Shown in pieces: positions 6,379-13,219 of a DNA stretch of 20,910 nt (position 1 is the first letter of the stretch; each line of letters opens with the position of its first letter). The translations under genes and the position numbers were made by a program. This DNA is from an uncultured Planctomycetia bacterium (lineage in GTDB: Bacteria; Planctomycetota; UBA1135; GCA-002686595). Where the stretch lies: the NCBI GenBank assembly GCA_938003765.1, contig CALKYE010000066.1:1-20910 (forward strand). The letters run 5' to 3'. The notes under the pieces were generated by a model. That model was given only the letters and a program-made list of their open reading frames with translations, made no database searches and was not told the DNA's origin.

Positions 6379-7961
6379 TCGGTCCACATCCCGTTCTCGT
6401 CGATGAACAGAATCCCCAGGTCACGGATCAGCGCCAGTCGGGCCAACTCGTAGTTCACCTGCTCCTGGATGAGCGTGTTGCGCGCTTCGAGGAGCGCTTG
6501 CGTCGCTTCGAACACATCGCGGTTGGAGAAGTCGCCCTGCTCCACGCGCAGCTTCGCGATCTCGACGTTGCGTTCCTGGTCGGCGATCAGCTCGCGCTGG
6601 ATGTCGAGGCTCTGCGTGCGGCGCTGCAACTCGCGGAAGCGGGCGCGCACCTCGATCACCAAGGTCTGCTCGAACTCGTCGTAGTCGCGGCGAGCCCGAC
6701 CGAGCGCGATCTGCGCGTTGCGCATGCGCTCGCGCTCGTCGACGCGGATCACGGGCAGCTCGTAGCTGACGCTCGCGCTCACCGACTGCTGATCGAACGG
6801 TTCGCCGAACAGGTTGCTGCCGCCCTGGCTGCCGAGCGTGTACGCCAGGTTGAGGTTGAGGTCGGGCAACAGCCCGTTCTCGGCGAGCTTGATCTGTCGC
6901 TCGACGTCCTGCAGCCGCTCGCGCCGCGTGAGCACGTCGAGCCGATTCTTGAGCGCGACCTCGATCGCCGAGTCGACGTCGAACGGCGCGGGCACGAACT
7001 CCGGCGCCTCGTCTTGAACCTCGATGCGCACGTCTTCCGGCAGTCCGAGGAAGATCCGGAAGCGGTCGACCGCGAGTCGGTAGCTCTCGACGCCCGCGAT
7101 CAAGTCGTTCTGGGCCGTGAGCTCGCTGCGCCGCGCGCGCAGCACGTCGAGCTCGATGATGTCGCCGAGCCTGAACATCGCCTCGGCCTTGCGGTACGCG
7201 AAGCTGAGCTCGTCGAGGTTGGCGCGCTGGTTCTCGAGCGCGCGCTTCTGCTGAACGAGGTCGTAGAAGCGCGAGGCGACGTCGATCGAGAAGTTCTCGC
7301 GGAACAACTCGAAGTCGCGGATCTGGTACATGAGCGAGCGCTCGGCCTGCGTCAGGCTCTCGAGCGTGACGGCGAAGCCCGCGCCGCGCAGCAGCGGTTG
7401 CGTCAATCGAATCGAGACGCTGGCGTCGTAGGGGTCGCTGGCCCCGTTCCAGTTCTGCGCGTTCGAGACGTTGGCATCCGCCGAAATCGATCCGCCCCAC
7501 GGAAAGCGCTGCGAAACACCGCCTCCGAACGTGGCGCTGCCGCTCTCGGCGCCGGGGTCGGCCCCCGCGAATACGTAGTTGAGCGTCGACGAGAGCTGCG
7601 GGGAGAACTGGAAGCGCGTGGCGAACAGCGAGAGCGCCGTGCGGTACAGCGACTCCATCTCCGTTCGGTAGCCTCGGTTCGTTTCGATCGCAGTGCGCAG
7701 CGCGTCGCGCAGAGACAACATGCGCGTGCCCGGCGCGACGGTCACGGTGGTCGGCGCCTGCTGCGGCGCAGGGTCGCGCTCGGTGGGCAGCTCGATGATC
7801 TCGCGCCGCCAGTCGTTCAGTCGCCCGGAGTGATCCCCCAGAACATCCTCGACGATCGCGTCGGACTGCAGCTGTGCGTCGCGCGCCGTCATGCAGCTCC
7901 CGGAGGTTGCGATCAGCGCCGCGGCAGCGAACAGAGTCTCGAAACGAGCGGGCAAGCGCAT
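6375..7961 (-). CDS. TolC-family outer-membrane efflux channel protein
   Basis: A 528-residue member of the outer-membrane efflux protein family, which forms trimeric beta-barrel/alpha-helical tunnels. An export signal occupies about 1-23 (LFAAAALIATSGSC); the cysteine could be lipidated, but the -3 residue is not the usual Leu. The body shows the family's internal repeat: two halves, each with amphipathic beta segments (SSTLNYVF, VSIRLTQPLLRGAGF; LNLAYTLG, VSASVSYELPV) and long helices rich in Arg/Glu/Leu. QPLLRGAG and the late helix VEIAKLRVEQGDFSNRDVFEAT with the following helix are characteristic. It is the first gene of a four-gene operon and its TGA overlaps the adaptor ATG by four bases, so the channel is probably dedicated to this pump. 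Confidence 0.93.
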   Translation of the reverse strand: MRLPARFETLFAAAALIATSGSCMTARDAQLQSDAIVEDVLGDHSGRLNDWRREIIELPTERDPAPQQAPTTVTVAPGTRMLSLRDALRTAIETNRGYRTEMESLYRTALSLFATRFQFSPQLSSTLNYVFAGADPGAESGSATFGGGVSQRFPWGGSISADANVSNAQNWNGASDPYDASVSIRLTQPLLRGAGFAVTLESLTQAERSLMYQIRDFELFRENFSIDVASRFYDLVQQKRALENQRANLDELSFAYRKAEAMFRLGDIIELDVLRARRSELTAQNDLIAGVESYRLAVDRFRIFLGLPEDVRIEVQDEAPEFVPAPFDVDSAIEVALKNRLDVLTRRERLQDVERQIKLAENGLLPDLNLNLAYTLGSQGGSNLFGEPFDQQSVSASVSYELPVIRVDERERMRNAQIALGRARRDYDEFEQTLVIEVRARFRELQRRTQSLDIQRELIADQERNVEIAKLRVEQGDFSNRDVFEATQALLEARNTLIQEQVNYELARLALIRDLGILFIDENGMWTE

Positions 7962-8070
7962 GCGCGAGGAAAGGCGGCGAGGAAGGGACTCGGGAAGGCG
8001 CTGCCCCGGTGCGGGCGCCGTGGTTTCATGCTAGGCGGACCGCGACCGTCTCGCCCGAATCGGGAGGTAA

Positions 8071-8111
8071 GCGACGTGAATAGTCACCGCTCGTCACGTG
8101 TATTCGGTCGC
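8071..8111. other. Imperfect inverted repeat between deoC and the tolC operon
   Basis: GCGAC-GT-GAATA (8071-8082) faces TATTC-G-GTCGC (8101-8111). An alternative pairing inside it uses ACGTGA (8074-8079) and TCACGT (8094-8099). It lies in the 192-bp space after the deoC stop and before the tolC-like start, so it could be the end of the deoC transcript or an operator for the efflux operon. There is no T-tract, so a terminator is less convincing. Confidence 0.25.
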
Positions 8112-8153
8112 GCTGCCAGAAATCTCTGCTGATCGCGCTCTCGCGACCGCGGG

Positions 8154-9041
8154 TCAGTAGCTGCTCGTCGATGCGCCGCCGCGCACGATGGCGACGGAGG
8201 CGGAGGCGCCGATGCGCGTGGCGCCGGCTGCGATCATCTCGTTGGCGGTCTTCGCGTCCCGCACGCCGCCCGAAGCCTTCACGCCCATCACGTCGCCAAC
8301 GGTCTGGCGCATCAGCGCTACGTCGTGGGCGGTGGCGCCGCCCTTGTTGAAGCCCGTGGACGTCTTGACGAAGTCGGCGCCGGCGCTCTTGGAGGCCCTG
8401 CACGCGCGCACTTTCTCGTCGTCGTTCAGCAGGCAGGTCTCGAGGATCACCTTGAGCCGCGCGCCGTGGCGGTGGCACACGTCGGCGACCGCGGCGATGT
8501 CGCGCTGGACCTGATCGTCCGCGCCGGACTTCAGCCAGCCCACGTTGATCACCATGTCGATCTCGCAGGCGCCGTCCTCGATCGCGGTGCGCGCCTCGTA
8601 GCACTTGGCCTCGGTCGACATCGCGCCCAGCGGGAAGCCGATCACCGAGCACACCAGCACCCCGGAGCCCGCCAGGATCTCCGCGCAGCGCTTCACGTAG
8701 CTGCCGTTCACGCACACGCTCGCGAACTTGTTGGCGAGCGCCTCCGCGCACAGCTTGTCGACCTCCGCGATGGTCGCCTCGGGCTTGAGCAGCGTGTGAT
8801 CGATGTACTTCGCCATCGTCGTGAGCTGCGGCGCCGGGCAACCGCAGAAGCCCAGACGACACGCGCCGGCGTCGACGACCGCGCGCGTGCGATCGGGGCA
8901 GTACTCGACCTCGACCGAAGCGCAGCCCCAGGCCGAGATCGATTCGGGGCCGTGCTCGAGGATCTGCTTGCCGATCTCGGTCAGGAGCGCTTCGAGCTCC
9001 GCGGGACCGATCTGGCGCGGAATGGCGAGGGACTTGGTCAT
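8154..9041 (-). CDS. deoC: Deoxyribose-phosphate aldolase with an N-terminal extension
   Basis: A class I aldolase that interconverts 2-deoxyribose 5-phosphate with glyceraldehyde 3-phosphate and acetaldehyde. The 295-residue protein keeps the catalytic set: Asp162 (CEIDMVINVG), Schiff-base Lys226 (FVKTSTGF), Lys255 (VMGVKASGG) and a C-terminal Tyr295, the position of the functional terminal Tyr of E. coli DeoC. The TIM barrel begins near residue 77 (AKYIDHTLLKP). Before it comes an extension of about 75 residues with an amphipathic helix (PAELEALLTEIGKQIL, 13-28) and five cysteines (40, 48, 61, 66, 68). The helix resembles encapsulation peptides of microcompartment cargo. Its ATG overlaps the stop of the RpiB gene (ATGA), so the two are coupled. 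The catalytic role is well supported; the extension's role is inference. Confidence 0.93.
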   Translation of the reverse strand: MTKSLAIPRQIGPAELEALLTEIGKQILEHGPESISAWGCASVEVEYCPDRTRAVVDAGACRLGFCGCPAPQLTTMAKYIDHTLLKPEATIAEVDKLCAEALANKFASVCVNGSYVKRCAEILAGSGVLVCSVIGFPLGAMSTEAKCYEARTAIEDGACEIDMVINVGWLKSGADDQVQRDIAAVADVCHRHGARLKVILETCLLNDDEKVRACRASKSAGADFVKTSTGFNKGGATAHDVALMRQTVGDVMGVKASGGVRDAKTANEMIAAGATRIGASASVAIVRGGASTSSY

Positions 9042-9820
9042 GCGCGCACGTTGGCGTTGGACTTGGAGTAGCGCTGCTCGATCGCAGTGATCTTCTCGAC
9101 GCGCCGGCGGTGGCGCTCTTCCCCGAAAGACGTCGTGAGGAAGGCGCGCAGGATGTCGTGCGCGACGCTGCGCGAGATCATCTTGGCCCCCAGCGACAGC
9201 ACGTTGGCGAAGTTGTGCTCGCGCGCGTTCTTCGCCATGGCGACGTCGCAGCAGGTCGCCGCGCGCGCGCCGGGCACCTTGTTCGCGGCGATGGCGGAGC
9301 CGATGCCGGCGCCGTCGACCACCACGCCGATGTCGCACTGTCCGCTGGCGACGGCTTCGGCGACCGCGCGCGCGAAGTCGGGGTAGTCGACCGCGTTCTC
9401 GTCGCGCGTGCCGAAGTCGACCGGCGCATGTCCGGCCTCGGCGATCCAGGCCAGGAGGTCCTGCTTGAGCTTGAAACCGCCGTGGTCGGCGCCGACAGCC
9501 ACTCGCCAGCGCCCCGACGAGCCCGCGCGCACGATGCGCACGCTGCGGCGATGAGCTTCCTCTTCGGCGAGCGGCGTGATCACGGCGTCGTCGGGCGCTT
9601 CGAACACGCCGCCGTCGGGCGTCTTGCCCAGGGACTCGACCGTGATCAGCGAACGGCCCGTCGACCGCGCTCGCGCAACGGGCTGCGCGGGCGTCACTTC
9701 GACGTGCACGCCGGCCACGGCCTCGCGCGCGGGATGCGCATGCGCGTGCTCGGTGCGTCCCAGCTCCGCCAGCGCCTTTCCGGCTGCACGTCGCGCGATC
9801 TCGCCTACGTCGATCTTCAT
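9038..9820 (-). CDS. RpiB/LacAB-family sugar-phosphate isomerase with an N-terminal extension
   Basis: RpiB proteins interconvert ribose 5-phosphate and ribulose 5-phosphate or related sugar phosphates. The catalytic domain spans about residues 104-252 of 260: VAVGADHGGFKLK (107-119), DFGTRDENAVDYPDFA, DGAGIGSAIAANKVPG (169-184), EHNFANVLSLGAKMI and ERHRRRVEKI. The usual CGTGIG motif reads DGAGIG, so Asp169 replaces the catalytic Cys. About 100 extra N-terminal residues include an amphipathic helix (VGEIARRAAGKALAEL, 5-20), a spacer, and a module with SLITVESL (57-64) and DDAVITPLAEEEAHRRSVRI (77-96) that I associate with microcompartment proteins. The ATG at 9820 was chosen because upstream sequence is low-complexity and overlaps the preceding gene. 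Its stop overlaps the deoC start. Confidence 0.88.
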   Translation of the reverse strand: MKIDVGEIARRAAGKALAELGRTEHAHAHPAREAVAGVHVEVTPAQPVARARSTGRSLITVESLGKTPDGGVFEAPDDAVITPLAEEEAHRRSVRIVRAGSSGRWRVAVGADHGGFKLKQDLLAWIAEAGHAPVDFGTRDENAVDYPDFARAVAEAVASGQCDIGVVVDGAGIGSAIAANKVPGARAATCCDVAMAKNAREHNFANVLSLGAKMISRSVAHDILRAFLTTSFGEERHRRRVEKITAIEQRYSKSNANVRA

Positions 9821-9840
9821 CGAGCGCAGGAGTCTAGCCG

Positions 9841-10473
9841 CTAGCGCGCGAGGAGGCGCAGAGCGCTCGTCGGCTGTGCTTCGGGGTGGCGCGCCACGAG
9901 CTCGCTGACGGCTGCTTCGATCGCCGAACGCGCGCGCACGGCGTCGCGGTCGGGTTGTGTGAGCCGCGCCCAGCCAGCCTCGCGTTCCCAGTCCGCGCGC
10001 GGCTGCGGTGGCTCGCCGATGCGGCCGAAGGTGGAGCCGTCGAGGTCCAGGCTGTCGAGAAACGCGTCGGTCAGCACGCCGCGGATCGACTGGCGCTCGC
10101 GCCACAGGATGAGTTGCGAGCCCGCGCTGGGGGCCTGCGGACCCCAGCGAAAAGGGCCCGACAGTTGTGCGGCGAGCACCGCTCGCAGACCGCTCAGCTC
10201 CTCCTCAGTGCAGCGAAACTCGCGGTGACCGGAAGCCTCGAGCAAGTCGCCTTCGCGCCACACGGCGTGACCATCGCTCCAGACGGCGAACTGCACGCTG
10301 TCGACGAGCCTCGAGCGCGTGGGACCCATTCCGTCCCAGGCGATCACGACTTCGGGCGCGTCGCTTCGACCCTCGAGCTCAACGCGCTCGAACCAACGCG
10401 CCAGTTCGTCCTCTGGCGCAACCGTCGTGTCGCTGCACGCGAAGCAGAGCACAACCGGCAGCAACCAGCGCAT
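9841..10473 (-). CDS. Hypothetical exported protein, first gene of the rpiB-deoC unit
   Basis: I do not recognise a family for this 210-residue protein. It begins with a short hydrophobic signal (MRWLLPVVLCFAC), and Cys13 followed by SD could be a lipidation site, although the residues before it do not fit a standard lipobox. The rest is soluble, mixed alpha/beta in appearance, with aromatic segments (VQFAVWSDGHAVWREGD, 60-76) and a Pro/Arg-rich stretch near 153-162. It is separated from rpiB by 20 bp and probably shares its transcript. It runs divergently from the symporter gene, 69 bp away. Nothing in the sequence links it functionally to the sugar-phosphate enzymes. Confidence 0.72.
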   Translation of the reverse strand: MRWLLPVVLCFACSDTTVAPEDELARWFERVELEGRSDAPEVVIAWDGMGPTRSRLVDSVQFAVWSDGHAVWREGDLLEASGHREFRCTEEELSGLRAVLAAQLSGPFRWGPQAPSAGSQLILWRERQSIRGVLTDAFLDSLDLDGSTFGRIGEPPQPRADWEREAGWARLTQPDRDAVRARSAIEAAVSELVARHPEAQPTSALRLLAR

Positions 10474-10482
10474 CGCGAGCCC

Positions 10483-10488
10483 ATTCTA
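10483..10488 (-). promoter_or_regulatory. Candidate -10 box (TAGAAT) for the exported protein-rpiB-deoC operon
   Basis: Read on the minus strand, TAGAAT lies 9 bp before the ATG at 10473. Transcription would then start almost at the initiation codon, giving a nearly leaderless mRNA, which fits the lack of a Shine-Dalgarno site. No good -35 hexamer is visible at the expected spacing. Confidence 0.25.
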
Positions 10489-10542
10489 CGCGTCGACACT
10501 CATCGTGCGGCGGCGCAGGAGCGCTGCTAGCATCCCGCGCCA

Positions 10543-11850
10543 ATGGCCGGCGGCGTGACCCACAACAAGATCCTCTTCGGGCTGGGGCTCGGCGCGGTCG
10601 CGGGGATCGTCGCGAACACGCTGACGCAGGACTCGCCGGCGGCGAAGGAGACGCTCGACCTCGCCATCGACTCGGTCGCGCACCCGATCGGGCAGATCTT
10701 CCTGCGCCTGTTGTTCGTCGTGGTGATGCCGCTCGTGTTCGCGTCGATCGTGGTCGGCGTGGCGAGCCTGGGCGACCTGCGGCGCCTGGGGAAGATGGGC
10801 GCGAAGACGCTGCTGTTCTTCGTGATCACGTCCGCCGCGTCGGCGCTGCTGGGGATCACGGCCATGGGGCTCGTTCGCCCAGGCTCGGGCTTCGGGCAAG
10901 AGACCGTCGCCGAGTTGCAGCGCAAGTACGCCGGCGACGTCGCGTCGTACGCGTCCAAGGCGGACGCGAACCGCGCGGGCGACCTGCTCGGTCAAGTCAA
11001 TCAGATCCTCGACATGTTCCTGCCGCGCAACCTGCTCAAGGCGGCGGTCGAGATGCAGATGATCCCGGTGATCCTCTTCGCGTTGCTCGTCGGCGCGGCG
11101 CTCACCCGCGTCGAGCAGGGCAAGCGCGAAGGCCTGAGCCGCTGGATGGAGGCGCTCTCCGACGCGATGGTCGAGATCGTGGGCTTCGCGATGAAGCTCG
11201 CGCCCTACGCCGTGTTCTGCCTGATCTTCGGCGTCACGGCGCGCTTCGGGCTCGGCCTGCTGCAGAAGCTCGGGCTCTACGTCGTGCTGATCCTGGGTTG
11301 CTACGTGATCCAGATCTGCGCGCTGTATCCCGTGTTGCTCGTGACCATGGCGCGCCGCAATCCCTGGCGCTTCCTGCGCGACGCGGCGCCGCTGATGGTC
11401 ACGGCGTTCTCGACCTCTTCGAGCAGCGCGACCCTGCCCACCTCGCTGCGCATCGCGCGCGAGAGCCTCGGCATCCGCCCGCAGGTCGCAGGGTTCGTCC
11501 TCCCGCTCGGCGCCACGATGAACATGAACGGCACGGCGCTCTTCGAGGGCGCCGTCGTGCTGTTCGTGGCGCAGGTGTTCGGAGTCGACCTCTCGCTCGG
11601 CGAGCAATTCACCGTCGTCGGCATGTGCATCCTGACCGCGATCGGCGCCGCGGGCGTGCCCGGAGGCGCGCTGCCGCTGCTGATGGGCGTCATGGCGCAG
11701 GTAGGCGTGCCACCTGACGGAATCGCCATCATTCTGGGTGTCGACCGACTGTTGGACATGGGTCGCACAGTCGTGAACGTGCTGGGCGATCAGATCTGCG
11801 CGGCCTATATCGAGGCCGGCGAGCGGCGCCTCGACGCGGCCGCGGGCTGA
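10543..11850 (+). CDS. Dicarboxylate/amino acid:cation symporter (DAACS; GltP/GltT/DctA family)
   Basis: This 435-residue inner-membrane carrier takes up acidic amino acids or C4-dicarboxylates with H+ or Na+. Family landmarks are all present: the serine-rich hairpin 1 STSSSSATLPT (290-300), the TM7 motif NMNGTALFEG (327-336), hairpin 2 GVPGGALPLL (371-380), and the TM8 motif DRLLDMGRTVVNVLGD (401-416). Arg408 is at the position that contacts the substrate side-chain carboxylate in archaeal GltPh, which favours an acidic substrate. The TM7 motif is usually NMDGT in characterised Na+-coupled members; here Asp is Asn329. The ATG at 10543 follows a 69-bp divergent intergenic region. An AGGAG-like sequence at 10517-10521 is too far upstream to act as its ribosome site. 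It appears monocistronic. Confidence 0.93.
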   Translation: MAGGVTHNKILFGLGLGAVAGIVANTLTQDSPAAKETLDLAIDSVAHPIGQIFLRLLFVVVMPLVFASIVVGVASLGDLRRLGKMGAKTLLFFVITSAASALLGITAMGLVRPGSGFGQETVAELQRKYAGDVASYASKADANRAGDLLGQVNQILDMFLPRNLLKAAVEMQMIPVILFALLVGAALTRVEQGKREGLSRWMEALSDAMVEIVGFAMKLAPYAVFCLIFGVTARFGLGLLQKLGLYVVLILGCYVIQICALYPVLLVTMARRNPWRFLRDAAPLMVTAFSTSSSSATLPTSLRIARESLGIRPQVAGFVLPLGATMNMNGTALFEGAVVLFVAQVFGVDLSLGEQFTVVGMCILTAIGAAGVPGGALPLLMGVMAQVGVPPDGIAIILGVDRLLDMGRTVVNVLGDQICAAYIEAGERRLDAAAG

Positions 11851-11917
11851 ACAGCGCGGGCGCGTCGCTCTGGCGCTACGCTGGTCGCACTCGTCACTTC
11901 AAACAAGGACCCGTCCA

Positions 11918-13096
11918 GTGCTCCATCGACTCACCGCCATCGGCGCCGTCGCGCTGTGTTCGTTCGCCCCCCAGGGAGATCGCCCGATCCCGGCCGACAC
12001 CGAGATCGTCACGACCGCCTCGGGCCTCAAGTACTCCGTCCTCAGCAAGGGCGACGACGTCACCAAGCCCAAGCCTGGCGACCAGGTCAAGGTGCACTAC
12101 ACCGGCTGGCTGCCCGACACCGGCAAGATCTTCGACAGCTCGCTGCGCACCGGACAGCCGTTCACGTTCGCGCTCGGCCAGGGACAGGTGATCGCCGGCT
12201 GGGACGAAGGCGTGGCGCTCATGTCGCGCGGCTCGCGCTTCAAGTTCACGATCCCGCCGGGTCTGGGCTATGGCGCGCAGGGCAGCGGTCCGATCCCGGC
12301 CAACGCGACGTTGGTGTTCGAAGTCGAGCTGCTGGACATCATCCGCGCTCCCGAGTTCCACCAGGCCAACAAGGACGCGCAGAAGAAGACCGACGACGGT
12401 CTGGTCTACGAGTTCCTCACTCAGGGCGCCGGCGCGCTCGCGAACGAGTCGGACATCCTCACCATGAAGATCGCCATCTGGCGCTCCAATGGCGAGTTGC
12501 TCCACTGCACCGAGATCCACGAGCGCAACAACCCGCGCAAGGGCACGGCCGATTCCTTCGGCTGGCCGCTGGTCAAGCGCGCGGTCAAGGTGCTCAACGT
12601 CGGTTCTCGCTGCCGCTTCGAAGCCAGCGCCGTCGATTCGCTCGGCAAGGAGATCGGCGCTTCGCTCGGCCCCGACGCCCAACTGGTGTGGGAGCTCGAA
12701 CTCATCGACGCGAAGCCGTCCAACATCCCGAAGTTCGCGATGCCCGCGGACAGCGTGCTCAAGACGACCCCGAGCGGCCTCAAGTACGAGGTCATCACGG
12801 AAGGCACGGGGCGCAAGCCCGCGGGGCCGACCGAGAGCGTGACGGTGCACTACGCCGGCTGGCTCACCGACGGAACGCTGTTCGACAGCTCCTACGGCCG
12901 CGGTGAGACCACCTCGTTCGCCCTCAATCGCGTGATCAAGGGCTGGACCGAGGGCGTGCAGCTCATGAACGAGGGCGGCATCTACAAGTTCGTGATCCCC
13001 GCGGAGCTCGCCTACGGCCCGCGCGGCTCGCCGCCCAAGATCGGCCCCAACGCCACGCTCGTGTTCCTGATCGAGCTGGTGAAGGTCGGCCAGTAG
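11918..13096 (+). CDS. Exported FKBP-type peptidyl-prolyl isomerase with three FKBP-like modules
   Basis: This 392-residue protein has an N-terminal export signal (about 1-18) and three FKBP folds. Module 1 (about 35-142) and module 3 (about 283-390) keep the aromatic active-site set of FKBP12-type prolyl isomerases: Tyr61, Phe72-Asp73, Val91-Ile92, Trp95, Tyr118 and Phe134; and Tyr312, Phe322-Asp323, Val339-Ile340, Trp343, Tyr366 and Phe383. The middle module (about 160-265) has the same rhythm (GLVYEFLTQG; VLNVGSRCRFEA; LVWELELIDA) but has lost these residues, so it is probably structural or peptide-binding. The start is GTG with AGGA eight bases upstream. It is likely an extracytoplasmic folding factor. 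No neighbour shares its transcript. Confidence 0.92.
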   Translation: MLHRLTAIGAVALCSFAPQGDRPIPADTEIVTTASGLKYSVLSKGDDVTKPKPGDQVKVHYTGWLPDTGKIFDSSLRTGQPFTFALGQGQVIAGWDEGVALMSRGSRFKFTIPPGLGYGAQGSGPIPANATLVFEVELLDIIRAPEFHQANKDAQKKTDDGLVYEFLTQGAGALANESDILTMKIAIWRSNGELLHCTEIHERNNPRKGTADSFGWPLVKRAVKVLNVGSRCRFEASAVDSLGKEIGASLGPDAQLVWELELIDAKPSNIPKFAMPADSVLKTTPSGLKYEVITEGTGRKPAGPTESVTVHYAGWLTDGTLFDSSYGRGETTSFALNRVIKGWTEGVQLMNEGGIYKFVIPAELAYGPRGSPPKIGPNATLVFLIELVKVGQ

Positions 13097-13127
13097 CCGC
13101 CGCACGGCGCTCAGTTCAGAACCAAGC

Positions 13128-13163
13128 GCGGCGCGCGTCGGATCGAGTTCCGACGCGCGCCGC
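13128..13163 (+). terminator. Strong hairpin after the FKBP gene
   Basis: A perfect 15-bp stem (13128-13142 with 13149-13163) encloses a 6-base loop, TCGAGT, 32 bp after the FKBP stop. It is followed on the plus strand only by ACGCATTT, a poor T-run. It probably ends the FKBP transcript and isolates the sigma-factor gene that begins 56 bp further on. Confidence 0.45.
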
Positions 13164-13219
13164 ACGCATTTCGTGCAACGCTGCGCAACGCGCGGCACTT
13201 GTGGGTGCGAGGACTTCGC

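Noticed and set aside
4834..8132. Two plus-strand frames of about 540 residues opposite the adaptor and tolC-like genes
   Set aside because: They are rich in Leu/Val/Arg/Asp/His as mirror images of coiled-coil codons; the minus-strand genes have clear families and coupled starts.
9821..10105. Longer start for the RpiB gene, adding 95 residues
   Set aside because: The added sequence is Arg/Ala/Pro-rich and overlaps the exported-protein gene out of frame; the ATG at 9820 starts the amphipathic helix directly.
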